Of a DNA stretch of 64,000 bases, positions 10,408-22,653 are shown one piece after another (the stretch's first letter is position 1; the number at the start of each line of letters is the position of its first letter). The notes beneath the pieces were generated by a model. That model did no database searches. It was not told where the DNA came from and saw only the letters and a program-made list of their open reading frames with translations. Source of the stretch: Cordilura impudica (Eukaryota > Arthropoda > Insecta > Diptera > Scathophagidae); the NCBI GenBank assembly GCA_963682025.1, contig OY821517.1, forward strand, positions 24,020,620 to 24,084,619, written 5' to 3'. Both the position numbers and the translations under genes were made by a program.

Positions 10408-12762
10408 ATGTGTGCTGCAAACAACCTAGTGATAGGTGGATCTCTGTTCCCACATAAAAACGTACACAAGACCACATGTGTATCATCGGACCATATAACA
10501 GAAAACCAAATCGACCACATTACTATCAGCCGAAAATGGCGCGGGTCTTTGTTAGATGTCCGTTGCAAAAGAGGGGCGGATGTTGCAAGCGACCACCACC
10601 TGCTTGTTGGATGTATGCGTATAAAACTGGCGGCAATCAATAAGGCAAATCCATCGCTTCAGAAAAAGTTCAACATACTTAAACTAAGAGATCCCTCAGT
10701 GGCTGCAAATTACACTCATGATCTGCAACAAGCCGTTAGAACAACGTCATTTGAACAGCGAAAAGATTGGAATACTATCAAGAAGGTAATAACTGAAGCT
10801 GCTAAGAAACACATAGGCTTCAAGGAACAAAGACGCAAACATTGGTTATCTGACGACACTTGGTCCTTGATTATGAAAAGAAAACTAATTAAAGCAGCCA
10901 TTAACACCGCCAAAACCAGAAACGAGAAAGGAAATTTACGATCACAACACACTGCTATAGACCGTCTTGTTAAGCGAAATGCCCGCAATGACAAACGTGC
11001 TTGGACGAACGGAATAGCGTTAGAAGCTCAAGCTGCAGCGGATACAAATCGGTCTGGAGATCTTTATAAGCTCATCAAAAAACTTACTAATAAAGCCACT
11101 GTAACAGGAAAGCCTATACAAAACAATGACGGCATACTTATAACATCGAAAGACGAACAGCTAGATCTTTGGGCCGACCACTACTCCTCAATCCTTACTC
11201 CGGGACCTAATGGAGATGAGACCATATGCAATTGCGATAACCATAATTATACTGCAAACATTCCCTTCACAACTCCACTTATTTCTGAGCTGATTTCAGC
11301 TATAAAGTTGCTTAAAAATAATAAAAGCCCTGGGCCCGACAACATCTCCCCAGAACTTCTCAAAACAGATCCCTCTTCTTGTGCACAGCTTATTTTGCCC
11401 TTAGTAGATGACATATGGTATAATGAAAGAGTTCCTGATGAACTTAAGGAAGGCATGATCATCAACATTCCGAAAAAGGGTAATCTAACTTGCCGTAATA
11501 ACTGGCGGGGCATAATGTTGCTGAGTATGGTCAACAAAATAATAACCCACATAATTACGTCAAGAATCTCAGACGTACTGACACCTCAACTCAGATGTCA
11601 ACAAGCTGGCTTTCGTCCAAACATCTCGTGTGTTGACCATGTAAACACTCTCAGAATTATAGTGGAACAGTCGGTCGAATGGCGTTCCCCACTATATCTG
11701 GTATTTATTGATTTTGAGAAAGCTTTCGATACTCTAAACCACAACGTTATTTGGAAAGCCTTACAGTGCAAGGGTGTCCCTCCCAAATTAATTGACCTTA
11801 TAAAGAGCCTTTACGCTGATGCAAGTTGCCGCATTGTGCATGAAGGCAAGTTAAGCAGGAGGGTTAAAGTTGGAATGGGAGTTCGCCAAGGTTGCGTAAT
11901 GTCTCCACTCTTATTGGATATTGTCATGAAACAATATATGGTAGAAAATAGAGGTATCTCTTGGGGACTTAATGGAAGATTAGAGGACTTAGAATATGCT
12001 GATGACATTTGCCTTCTCTCTCATCGATTCTCTGATATGCAATCAAAGTTACAACTTCTGTCAGACATGGCCTCAGATGCAGGCCTTAAAATAAACATTA
12101 GGAAGACCAAGGTGATGAGAATAAACGCTGAAAACAACAGCAGATTTACAATTGGTAATGAAATACTAGAGGATGTAGAATCTTTCTGTTATCTTGGCTC
12201 TATATTAACAACAACTGGCGGCTCGAGCGCAGATATCTCTCACCGTATTAAAAAAGCATCCCAAACTTTCGGCCAACTCAATTATGTATGGAAATCATCC
12301 ACACTATCTCGTGGTGTCAAAATCAAACTATTTAACTCGAATGTTCGTTCTACTTTGTTGTACGGCTGCGAAACATGGAATGCGGCCCCCCCAGACATTC
12401 AGGCAATGCAAGTATTTATAAACCGATGTCTGAGAAAAATACTTCGGGTGTATTGGCCGCAAAGGATAACCAATGAGAGGCTCTGGTTCGAAACGCAGCA
12501 ATCTCCTATAACCATTGAAGTACGTAGACGAAAGTGGAACTGGATAGGTCATACAATAAGAAAAGCCCATCCAGACATTACTAAAAGTGCCATAGAGTGG
12601 AATCCACAAGGTAGTCGTAGAAGAGGACGTCCAGCCCATACATGGAGGCGACAAGTCATAGCTGAAGCAACAACTCTGAACACCAGTTGGAGCGAAGTGA
12701 AAAATATTGCGATGGACAGATCAAAATGGAGAGATTTTGTTGGGGCCCTATGCTCCTTATAG
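10408..12762 (+). CDS. reverse transcriptase of RTE-like LINE, long intact frame
   Basis: An intact 784-codon frame. Residues 1-70 are the C-terminal end of the endonuclease, including QIDHIT and SDHHLLV (about 61-67). The linker follows, then the RT domain: PGPDNISPELL near 312, IPKKGN, the AGFRP block, FIDFEKAFD with catalytic Asp435, RQGCVMSPLL at about 493 and YADD at 530-533. The C-terminal third has FCYLGSI, LLYGCETW and a basic WIGHTIRK...RRRGRP...TWRR tail (about 705-755). RT copies the element RNA at a nicked target. The catalytic residues are all present, so only the upstream endonuclease damage marks this copy as dead. The first Met is simply the first in frame after a deletion; the true start lies upstream. 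Confidence 0.9.
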   Translation: MCAANNLVIGGSLFPHKNVHKTTCVSSDHITENQIDHITISRKWRGSLLDVRCKRGADVASDHHLLVGCMRIKLAAINKANPSLQKKFNILKLRDPSVAANYTHDLQQAVRTTSFEQRKDWNTIKKVITEAAKKHIGFKEQRRKHWLSDDTWSLIMKRKLIKAAINTAKTRNEKGNLRSQHTAIDRLVKRNARNDKRAWTNGIALEAQAAADTNRSGDLYKLIKKLTNKATVTGKPIQNNDGILITSKDEQLDLWADHYSSILTPGPNGDETICNCDNHNYTANIPFTTPLISELISAIKLLKNNKSPGPDNISPELLKTDPSSCAQLILPLVDDIWYNERVPDELKEGMIINIPKKGNLTCRNNWRGIMLLSMVNKIITHIITSRISDVLTPQLRCQQAGFRPNISCVDHVNTLRIIVEQSVEWRSPLYLVFIDFEKAFDTLNHNVIWKALQCKGVPPKLIDLIKSLYADASCRIVHEGKLSRRVKVGMGVRQGCVMSPLLLDIVMKQYMVENRGISWGLNGRLEDLEYADDICLLSHRFSDMQSKLQLLSDMASDAGLKINIRKTKVMRINAENNSRFTIGNEILEDVESFCYLGSILTTTGGSSADISHRIKKASQTFGQLNYVWKSSTLSRGVKIKLFNSNVRSTLLYGCETWNAAPPDIQAMQVFINRCLRKILRVYWPQRITNERLWFETQQSPITIEVRRRKWNWIGHTIRKAHPDITKSAIEWNPQGSRRRGRPAHTWRRQVIAEATTLNTSWSEVKNIAMDRSKWRDFVGALCSL

Positions 12763-12790
12763 GAGTTTCGGGAACATATATATATATAAA

Positions 12791-15115
12791 AACATACGGC
12801 TTTTTCATTGAAACTTCGCTATCTTGAAGCAATAGCAAGAAACTTTTACATTCGCTGCTTAATAAATTATATTTTAACTCGGGCTCTTTCAAAAAAAAAA
12901 AACCAACCTTTGGCCCTTGTGAACATTAGGACAAAAAAGTTTAAGGTGGCCAAAGTTTGGCATTTTGTGTCAAAATTTAGCTTACAAAATTTTTAGAAGT
13001 ATTAGTTGTAAAATTAACTGAAAAATTAAGATATTATATAAAAAAACCTCTTTTAACCTTTTAACACTTCACTTTTGTACCAAAATTCAACTAAAAATGA
13101 AAATGTATTTTAAACCCTCCATAACTTTTTTTATTATCAGTCCATATTTTCGTTTAAATTAAAGGCTATAGTCCCACCTACCAAACAAAAAAAAATGGAT
13201 GTCAAAAATCCAATCCAAGCAAAAGTTATGGATTTTTGATCGCCTTTCGCGTGAAATGGTTCAGCTATTCGTCCGGTCGGGTTGTTCTTAGACCGCTCTC
13301 ATATGTTGTAAGGTTTTTATGTAACAAATCAATAAGCTTTTGTTACTTTGATTTATTTCTCCACAAAGTGGTTGTGAACATATGTTGTACAATTTTGGGA
13401 AAAGAAAAACTTTTCAAACAGTTCATTATTCTCCATATGCAAGTTAATAGTTTTCATTGTGGTTTTCTGGTTATACAAATACAATCTATTTCAACAAATT
13501 TAACAAAAACCACACTAAAATTTGTTACCCAAATGTAAATGAAATAGTATACAATTTTAAATAGATTTTTCTCTGGTGGCGAGCAACTTAATTGAAAGCA
13601 TATCTGATTACAAACATACAATTTATATGTGGCTGCGGACCGATTTCTCATTGTGGTGAAAGAAAAAAAAAATAATAAAAACCAAAAACACGACGGCATT
13701 GATATTTTTTATATTACTTTAATTTGTTATGTACGGCATGAATGTGATGAACACCAACGAAATCTTTTTTTTTTTGGGTCATGAACGAAGCGTATTTGAT
13801 TTTGGTGAGAATAGTTTTATGTTTAGCCTAAAATCCGTGCAAAATATTCCTTCCGTATGAAAATAATGGTAAATTCATTTGAGTATTCACCATTTAAAAG
13901 GTAAATGGAATTATTTCATTGTTTACAAGTTTTTAGTCATTATACCTTTTTATAATTTAATGTAACTTAGCCATCTCTATAATTTTCAACCCAAGCTAGA
14001 ATAACGTAAATTAATACTTGATTATTATGGCAACATCTGGTAGTAGGGCATTGAAATGAAAAAGTTAAAATCTATGAACGATTAAGGCTATAAGCTCAAT
14101 TTTTTTCACTTAGACTTTATGTCAGTTAATTATTTTTTTAGCTAGTTTATTCGGACACACTTTTTTATATTATTGAAGTCAGCCAAAAGTATTGTGAAAT
14201 GTATATGCCAAACTCCATAAAACTAATCAGAATACTAAAACGCCTTGGTCATCAAGCTAAGACTCAAACCAATGACAGTGAGAAACAGGGTTAATAGCAC
14301 AAAGAAAATATATAAAAAAAAAATCTATATTATGAATAGGCAAGGCGATTTCTTGTGACATATTCTACACCTTCAATTAAGAACCGATTTTGACAAAAAA
14401 AATATACCATTTGAAAGGTATTTCTTTGCAGATGTTCTCCATATTTACAGACGTGCACCATCTGGTATATATATATATATATTTTTTAGTAAAATCCATT
14501 TAAAGTTGCTACTGATACATACATAAAACACGTATTTAAGATTCAAATTAAATACTATACAATGGTGTGTGTGTTTCTACACACAATAATTATAACTAGC
14601 AGATTCCAGCGCTCAAAATTCGAGTGCAATTTCTAGGCAGCCTTATTTTTCAATTTAGCCAATTCAGAAACCAACACTTTTATGGTTTATTATTATTGTG
14701 AATAAAGATAACAAACTCATTAGTAAACACAATAACAAATTTAATGAAACACACACATAGCATATGTATAATTTTATGTATGTGTTAGTAGCAACTTTAA
14801 ATGCAATTTACTCAAAATAAAGGAAAAAAATTTAAAAATCTGTAAATTTGCAAAACGGCTAAAAAGAATTAATGAAACAGTAGAATTTCCTAAAATTTGT
14901 GCTCGAGGGCTGGGCTCTACCAGTTTTAATAAAAGGTCTTGTACAGTACTGGACTTCTTTGATATATAAGCCGTTAATGCTAAGCCCCTTCTAAAAAACA
15001 TAGAAAAAGTTAGACATCATGGACTTTCTCTATATACATATATCTTACCCTGGGGGGCCATGAAACCTATAAGACACATTGTGAACACAAAAGCATAGTT
15101 AAAAATTTCCCCATA
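12791..15115. other. non-coding, with a solo mariner-type end
   Basis: AT-rich sequence without a recognisable gene. GGTCGGGTTGTTCTTAGACC at about 13275 matches the right inverted repeat of mariner relic A and is probably a leftover mariner end. The following CTCATATGTTGTAAGG...ATGTAACAAATC stretch resembles a phrase near 47450-47490. A (TA)n run lies at 14467-14482. CAAAATTCGAGTGCAATTTC occurs at 14616. Confidence 0.6.
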
Positions 15116-15640
15116 TTAAAACTCTTTCTTTCCTTACGCAAATCAGTTTTGAATGTCTCTGTGACTGTGCGTGACTATGCGTAACTATTTTAAAATTAAT
15201 CTGTGGTCACAGCAAGTCTATGGACCAAGTTTTTGTTTGATTGGATGAGGGGAAATGGGGTTTGAATCACTCCTTGACTGCGCGTGACCATGCGTGACTA
15301 TCTTTAAGTTAATATTTGGTGACAACAAGTCTGTGGACCAAGTTTCAGATTGATTGTATGAAGGAAAACAGGGTTTAAATTACTCCGTGACTGTGCGTGA
15401 CTACGTGTGACTGTGTGTGACTATCTAAAAATTAATCTTTGGCCAAGTCTATGGATAAAGTTTCAGATCGATCGGATGACGGGAAGTGAGGTTCTAATCT
15501 CTCCGTGACTGTGCGTGACTAGGCGTGACTGTGCGTAACTACTCCAAAATTAATCTGTAGTTACAACAAGACTATGGGCCAAGTTTTCGATCAATTGGAT
15601 AAGGGGGAATGGGGCTGCCCCACGACAGACAGACAGTTTA
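15116..15640. repeat. ~120-bp tandem repeat block
   Basis: Four degenerate copies centred on GTGACTGTGCGTGACTA, each followed by AAATTAATCTGTGGTCAC and CTATGGACCAAGTTTC-like text. It starts AAAACTCTTTCTTTCCTTA and ends GGGGCTGCCCCACGACAGAC. A shorter copy in reverse lies at 30793-31035. Confidence 0.85.
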
Positions 15641-15980
15641 GAAACAGTTTAATAAACATCGGAAACTATAAATAATTAAATAGCGGTTAAGATTTTATGC
15701 ATTTTCTTTCCTAACATCTTCTATTTTTATTGTTTTAATCAACTCTGCTATAGATGCTTAAAAGTTTCCATTGTTTTGGCATCGCTAAAAAATATTTTTT
15801 TTCGTTTATCTTTTTTTTTATTCTCTTTCGACAGAGATCACACCAAAAAAAAATCATACTTTTAGCACTTAACACAAAATTTTTAAAAAAACAAAATTGA
15901 CAAATTTTGATGAATCTTGTTAAAGTTCCTCACTGCTTAAAGCACACGAAAATTTTGTAATAAAAAGTTGCCTTAAATAA
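15641..15980. other. non-coding
   Basis: AT-rich; nothing recognised. Confidence 0.5.
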
Positions 15981-17312
15981 CACTGTGGAACAAATTCAGG
16001 TTAGCAAAAGTTAGGTCGATTCTGAGGGGTGAAAATAGAGGCTAAATTAGAAGACCCGTATCGCGGCGTTTGATTATGTTAGTTCGAATTTTTTTTTTTA
16101 ATCGACCTTCGAAATTTGCAGTCAAATGCCGATTTTCAGCATATTGTTTATATGGTTTTTGGCTATAACTTGTCGACTAATTGATATTTTTTGAATCTGT
16201 AAAAGCCAAATTATTGCTAGAGACCTGTGCAAAAATTAAAATTTTTTTAAAAAATTGATTTAGAAAATTTTTGTGGTGCTTATGAAGCAAAATGTTGGAA
16301 AAATTATTTTTTTTTTCATGCTTTTTGAAAATATTTTCCACAAAACTAAGTCTTTTTTGCTTTCTGTTTGATCTATAATATGCTTCTCAGTTTCTTCAAT
16401 AAATTTCATTTCAAAAGAAAATGGTCTTGGTCGATAATTTGCGTTAAAAATCCCAAAACCATTAAATAACAAGTAAGAAAATTATAGTCGGTCTAGACCG
16501 ACTATACGATACCCTATACCATGCGTTTAGAAACCCTATCTCTTAGGCCCAACTAACTGGACATTGAAAATAAGCAAAAACCAAATTTGAGTGGGATTTT
16601 TATTAATTTTTTTGGCTGCAGATATGAAAAAATTCATATCGGATGCTATATCTATAAAGGGACTAGGTCCAAAAATGGACCGATCCTGATCATGTTTGGT
16701 AAAGTCTCTTGTATTTTGCAAAAATATGTACAAACAAAATTTGAGAAGACTCAGTGCAATATTTTTGTTTTTTAATAGATTTAAGTGAAGATCGGGAAGC
16801 AGCTCTATATGGGGTCAAAGGGATCATTTTTGGACTACTCATTAGTGGATGTAATGAACGCATACAAACCCAATTTGAGTAATATCTATATGACAATTTG
16901 GATCTTATGGCAATTTATGTCGATTTCATATGGGTAATTTGTATGGGGGCTAGGTCTGAACATGGACCGATTCTCACCAATTTCAATAGCGTTCATCCCA
17001 TGGCCGATAGAAGCTAATATACCAAATTTCATCAAAATATATTCATATTTGCGACCTGCAGTTTGATTACAAGCTTTACATGGACACACAGACGGACGGA
17101 CGGACGGACGGACGTTGTTAAATCAACTCAGAAAGTGATTCTGATTCGATCGGTATAATTAAAGATGGGTCTAGGTCAAATATTTTTGGTTGTTACAAAC
17201 AGCAGCACAAAGTCATTATACCCAAACCACATAGTGGTATAGGGTATAAATAGCGATTTATGTAGAAGTAATTAAAAAGGGAAGTTCCAAGAATTAGGAA
17301 TTAGTAAAACAA
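15981..17312 (+). mobile_element. CACTG-ended transposon, copy a (split and truncated)
   Basis: Begins CACTGTGGAACAAATTC after TAA, and matches the left arm of the complete copy at 54104 up to 16466. The family sequence resumes at about 17248 (TAGCGATTTATGTAGAAG, then GGGAAGTTCCAAGAATTAGG) and stops near 17312. The break is filled by a mini-me-like element. Non-coding in this copy. Confidence 0.85.
16470..17248. repeat. mini-me-like element, full-length copy
   Basis: The best reference copy. AAGTAAGAAAATTATAGTC starts it, the 24-bp palindrome is at 16483-16506, ATACCCTATACCATGCG follows, and the GGAC microsatellite lies at about 17093-17114. The end is CCACATAGTGGTATAGGGTA. Both ends thus carry ATACCCTATACCA in inverted orientation. 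It is inserted in a CACTG element, apparently without a target duplication, which would fit Helitron-type insertion. Confidence 0.85.
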
Positions 17313-17495
17313 AATATTTGACGTAGATCCATATAGATACTAGCCACAGGACAAACGCTATTGAAATTGATGAAATGACTGCATGTTCAGACATAGTGCC
17401 CAGTCTTAGCCGCACAAGTCGAATGTAGAATAAACGTGCCGCTAAGGTCTTTCTTGTCACTTCCAATAAAGATAATCAGTGGTTTTCTAGAATTA

Positions 17496-17581
17496 CACTG
17501 TGGAACAAATTCAGGTTAGCAAAAGTTAGGTCGTTTCTGAGAGTGAGGGGTGAAAATAGAGGCCAAATTAGAAGACCCGTA
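17496..17581 (+). repeat. CACTG element, left-end fragment (copy b)
   Basis: The first ~86 bp of the family (CACTGTGGAACAAATTCAGG to AGAAGACCCGT), preceded by TTA. No internal or right-end sequence. Confidence 0.85.
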
Positions 17582-17640
17582 ATCTGTAATCTGATTTAAA
17601 TAATACATATCATCATAAACGTCACAAAATAAATGCTTTT

Positions 17641-18432
17641 ATACCTTATACCACTATGTGATTTGGGTATAATGACTTTGTGCTGCTGTTTGTAACTACC
17701 AAAAATATGTGGCCTAGACCCATCTTTTATTATACCGATCGACTCAGAATCTTTTTCTGAGACGATTTACCGATATCCGTCCTTCCGTCCGTCTGTCCGT
17801 CTGTGTGTCCATGTAAACCTTGTAATCAAACTGCAGGTCGCAAATACGAATAAATTTTAATGAAATTTGGTATATAACCTTTTATCGGTCATGGGATGAA
17901 CACTATTGAAATTGATGAAACTCGGTCCATGTTCAGACCTAGTCCCCATACAAATGACCCCTATGAAATCGACTTAAATTGCCACAGTATCCAAATTATC
18001 ATATAGATCACGGTCAAATTGGGTTTGTGTTTATTACACCCATTTATCAGTTGTCAAAAATAAACCCCATATGGCAATTTTTTGTTATAGCCCCCATATA
18101 AAGCTGCTTCCCGATTTTGACTTAAATCTATCAAAAAACAAAAATATTGCGCAGATTTTTCTCAAATTTGGTTTGTGTATATTTTTTCAAAATATAAATG
18201 ACTTTATCAAATATGGTCAGGATCGGTCCATTTTTCTACCTAGTGCCCATATAAATATAGCATCCGATATGAAGTTTTTCATATCTGCAACCAAAAAAAT
18301 GAATAACAATGCCACTCAAGTTTGGTTTATGCTTATTTTCTATATCCAATTAATTGGACCGAACAGATATGGTCTCTAAGCCATGGTATAGGGTGTTGTA
18401 AAGTCGGTCTAGACCAACTATAATTTTCTTAA
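17641..18432. repeat. mini-me-like element, opposite orientation
   Basis: ATACCTTATACCACTATGTG at the left and GTCGGTCTAGACCAACTATA (a decayed palindrome) at the right. The GTCC/GTCT run is at about 17779-17806. It is a complete but diverged copy. Confidence 0.85.
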
Positions 18433-19379
18433 TTGTTAATATTTTATTTATATATTTAACGAAACTATTTTGTCGTAATTTTTTTGGTCATTCGTTGTTA
18501 ATTCGTAGCAAAATTGAATTCTTATTTCTTGTGGCGCAGAAGCTTGGCCGTAATTTCGAGATATAATTTATTAGAAAAATTGTTTTATAATTTCTAAAGA
18601 GTAGTAAAGGAAAGTATATTTTTATGAAAAAATCAACTGCCTTATGTTTTTTTCTTAATGACTTTTTCCTAGCTCTCGGTTCAAGGTTGCTGCTAATCAT
18701 CCCCCTTTAGTTGTAGTACAAGGAAATTCATTTGGAATTTTTTAAGGACATTGTTTTTTTGCACTTGTTGAATTAGTTGTTTAACAGCCAAAACAAATAT
18801 GTAAATTGAATAAACACCAAAATTCCAATATTCAAAGAAATATTAAAAAAATACAACAATAGTTATTGTTAAAAAAAAATTCGATAAGCAGATATTTAAA
18901 TTGCTTTACTTAAAATCTTTTCCAAGTCTATTGAAGTAATACTGAAGTGTAAGCATTAGATAACAACTATAGTTATATGTATATCAAACTGTGGCCATTA
19001 TAGATATCAAATTGTCGTTGAATACAAAAAAAAAAAAAATTAATATTTAAATATGAGAAAGACAATACTTCCTGCCTTCTGAAAATCCAAGGGGATTTCT
19101 TATAAAATAAACACAATATTATGAGAAAAGTTATACTGAAGAAAGAAAAACTTATTTAAAATTCAATTGAAACGGATTGTAAAGCAAAATAACTAAAATT
19201 CACTTATTTTTCATCGTCATTCTAACACAATAGACATCCGAGTAAGAAAGCAAAAAAAAAAAAACCATTTCTTTGTTAGAGATAATATAATATTGAACAG
19301 AAATCTCGATATAAGAAAACCTGTTGAACACATACACACACTGAAACAGCTACTTACCAGTATATATGTGTATATACAT
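18433..19379. other. non-coding
   Basis: AT-rich, poly-A tracts, no recognised gene or repeat. The last eight bases (ATATACAT) may be an imperfect target duplication of the next element. Confidence 0.5.
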
Positions 19380-22111
19380 TAGGGTGGTCCTTCAGTATAT
19401 GGAGGAAAAAAAAAGTGTTTAAACTCTCGGTCGCACCCCCTAGAAATATGCGAATAGCAAAAAAGGGAGAAATACAAAGTTTTGGGCCAATCAAAAAACA
19501 TTTAGAGGTGGCTCAACGCGATTGAAAATTTCAAGTGTGCTTATATGGGGAAAATATTATTTTTTTTTTTTTCAGATTTTGCGAAAATTTCGTTCTATAG
19601 TTTAATTGTTATATAATTTGGGATCAGTATTAAATTATATTTTCAAAAAGCCATAAAATTTCAAAATCGAATAGAAACTCGCCAAGAAATAGCAAATGCC
19701 CCAGACCACTTTTGTGCCACAAAAACTAGGTCAAGAAATTTGATGGCATTTTTTTCCAACTTTGAGAAATTGATTAAAGCCATAATTTTTTTTTTGGTCT
19801 CCATATTTATAAGTACTCAGATATGAGTCAGTGTTTTATTACCACGGATGGAAAATTTTTTTTTTGATAAAATTTTGAAAACTCCTTTTTTAAGTTTTAA
19901 AAAATTTTCCTTAACAAAATTTAAAAAAATGGATCTGGCATTTTACAGCAATTTTTTGACAAGGATTTAATTTTTGCAGATTTCGAGAAAAATGGGATTT
20001 TTGTAAAATAATCTGTAAATGTACTCTTTCTAAATACGTTGTATCAAAAATTCATCACTTTTCTACTTTTAAATGTTATGCTTTATCTTAATAGCCTAGG
20101 ATTTTGGGGGGAAAAAATATAATATGATCCCATTAACCCCTATGACCCCAAGCTAATAAAAACAATTTATTAAAAAATTCAAATATTTTGCAAGTGCTAT
20201 TGAATTTTTAGATGCGATGCTTAAAATATAATAACCAAATGTGTAGCACTTCCATTCCAAAAACTTGGGATAAATCCGAGAACATTAACCCATTACTTGC
20301 CAAGGCCAGTTTCTGTTTTTAAGATATTTCTAAATAATGATTACCGAAAACGAGTTTTTCTATTAAACTCGATGAAACCACTATTTAGAATATAAGAAAA
20401 GTAATTCGGTGAAGTTTTATTTATTTAACCCTTAAGTGCTCCCGAGATTAAAATAATCCATTGTGATATATCGTTGGTGCAATTATCTGCTTATTGCTCG
20501 CGAATATAAATTAAAACAACTTTTAAACAATTTTGTTATAAAATTATTTTATGTATAAGTGATATTGTTTCAAAAATAAAAGTGGTTAATGATACAGCAG
20601 AACGCGGTGTTAAATTGATTGAAGAGTATAGTAACATATTAACAAAGAACCAACAAGAAAAGCAACACTTCTTGCAAGTCGTGATTATAGAAAACAATTT
20701 GAGTCGCACACTAAATCATCCTTAAATACACCAAAATAAATAGAATTAATCTTATATTTCATATTCTTTTGAACAAATTGTATTGTATTAGCTTTGGGAA
20801 ATTTGTGTGCCTTTTTATTTTATTTAGAAAAATATAGATAGTTTTTATATATAAAATAATTTTATAACAAAATTGGTTAAAAGTTGTTTTAATTTCTATT
20901 CGCGAGCAATAAGCAGACAATTGCGTCAAAGATATATCACAATGAATTATTTTGATCCCAGGAGCACTGAAGGGTTAAATAAATAAAAATTTACCGAATT
21001 ATTTTTCTTAAACTCTAAATAGTGGTTTCATTGAATTTAATTGAAAAACTTGTTTTCGGTAATTTTTATTTAAAAATATCTTAAAATCCAAAGCTGGCCT
21101 TGGCAAATAATGGGTTAACGTTCTCGAATTTATTCCAAATTTCAAAAACGGAAGATATACATATTTTCTTAAAATACTTTAAGTAGCGTTTTTAAAAATT
21201 CAACAGTATTAGCAAAATATTTGAATTTTGCTTGGGGTCATATGTGACCCCAATTCCAAAAGGGTTAATCGGGTCATATTATTTTTTTTCAGAACCCTAG
21301 GCTATTAAGATAAAACATAACATTTTAAAGTAGAAAAGTGATGAATTTTTGATACAAAGTGTTTAGAAAGAGTACATTTACAGAATATTTTACAAAACTC
21401 CCATTTTTCTCAAAATCCGCAAAAATAAAATAAAATCCTTGTCAAAAAAATTCTGGCACAGGGATTTACTTAAAAATTCACACAGTTAATCTGTAGCATG
21501 CATTTAATAAAACCTTAAAGTGTCAGATCCATTTTTTAAGATTTTGTTTAAGAAAATTTTTTAAAACTTGAAAAAGGTGTTTTCAAAATATTATCAAAAA
21601 AAATTTCCCATTTTCGGTCTCAATGCGCAATAGCTTAACAACGTGGTAATAAAACAATACTTCATATTTGAGTACTTATAACTACAGAGACCAAAAAAAA
21701 AAAAAAATTATGGATTTAATCAGTTTCTCAAAGTTTGAAAAAATGCCATCAAATTTCATGACCTAGTTTTTTTTTGTGGCACAAAAGTGATCTGGGGCAT
21801 TTGCTATTTCTTGGCGAGTTTCTATTCGATTTTGAAGTTTTATACTTTTTGAAAAGACAATTATTACTGATCCCAAGTTATGTAACAATTTGTCGGAATA
21901 ATTAAACTATAGAATGAAATTTTCGCAAAATCTGAAAAAAAAATAATATTTTCCCCATATAAAACACACTTGAAATTAATTGCGTTGAGCCACCTCTAAA
22001 TGTTTTTTGATTGGCCCAAAACTTTGTATTTCTCAGTTTTTTTGCTTTTCGTATATCTCTAGGGCGTGCGACCGTGAGTTTGAACACTTTTTTTTATTAA
22101 GGGCCACCCTA
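19380..22111 (+). mobile_element. TAGGGTGG element 1, 2.7-kb near-palindrome
   Basis: Ends TAGGGTGG (19380) and CCACCCTA (22111). The left arm (19380 to about 20558) is the diverged reverse complement of the right arm (about 20845-22111). The right arm has an extra ~80 bp near 21450-21530. The flanking octamers ATATACAT and TTATACGT agree at 6 of 8 positions, consistent with an old 8-bp target duplication. The spacer holds a fragment of a transposase-like protein. Related arms occur at 35705-36020 and 38895-39512. Confidence 0.85.
20580..20716 (+). pseudogene. transposase-like C-terminal fragment
   Basis: Translation gives KVVNDTAERGVKLIEEYSN and then LTKNQQEKQHFLQVV. The same signature occurs in the gene at 31964-34188 and at 36185-36420, so it is a real conserved block. 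Only about 45 codons remain, with no start and nothing upstream. The glutamate in AERG could correspond to the last catalytic acid of an RNase-H-type transposase; that is inference. Confidence 0.75.
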
Positions 22112-22653
22112 TTATACGTGTATGAATGTATGTACATATGTATGTATCCGCAAGAAAACTTAACGGATATAAAGTTTATTGACAATAACAAAATGAAATG
22201 GAAAGAAGAAAATGAAACTTGACTTGTTTTCTCTCAATACTCGCATACTTACTCATACCATAAAACAAATTACACTTTCAGCACAACCATTCACAACTAA
22301 CAACAACATCCATATACATATAGAGAAGTAGTTTTGAGTATGGGAATGAGTGTATGTTCAATTTCTGTTGATAATGCCAAGAATTATTATGTTTTTGCTG
22401 TTGTACCTACATACATATATACGAGAATGTATGTGTGCATGCATGTGTGATAAATGTAGTGTGAATCTTTGAGCAACAAACACATTTACTTGCATATATA
22501 AAAGTACCATAAACATAAATCTCTTCAATGATTTTCTTTTACACATCGTCTTTCCTCTCAATTTTTTATTTTTTATTCAGTTTCCATTACCGACATGACC
22601 ATAAATTCAGGTATGAAACCTCATGAAGAAGTACAAGAAATAAAAAAAAAAAA
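22112..22653. other. non-coding, TATG-rich
   Basis: Short runs of GTATGTA/CATATA type and no gene. Confidence 0.5.

Larger units (their letters stand above)
9565..12790 (+). mobile_element. non-LTR retrotransposon (APE-type, RTE-like)
   Basis: A ~400-bp non-coding leader, then endonuclease and reverse transcriptase in one original reading frame, a very short 3' region and an AT-dinucleotide tail at about 12776-12789. A single ORF with APE endonuclease, RT and a short repeat tail is the plan of RTE-like elements; the clade is not certain. The left end is set where the leader-like GC-richer sequence begins and may be off by tens of bases. Confidence 0.8.

Noticed and set aside
10353..12892. 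Several minus-strand frames of 60-108 codons
   Set aside because: Antisense shadows of the LINE reverse transcriptase gene.
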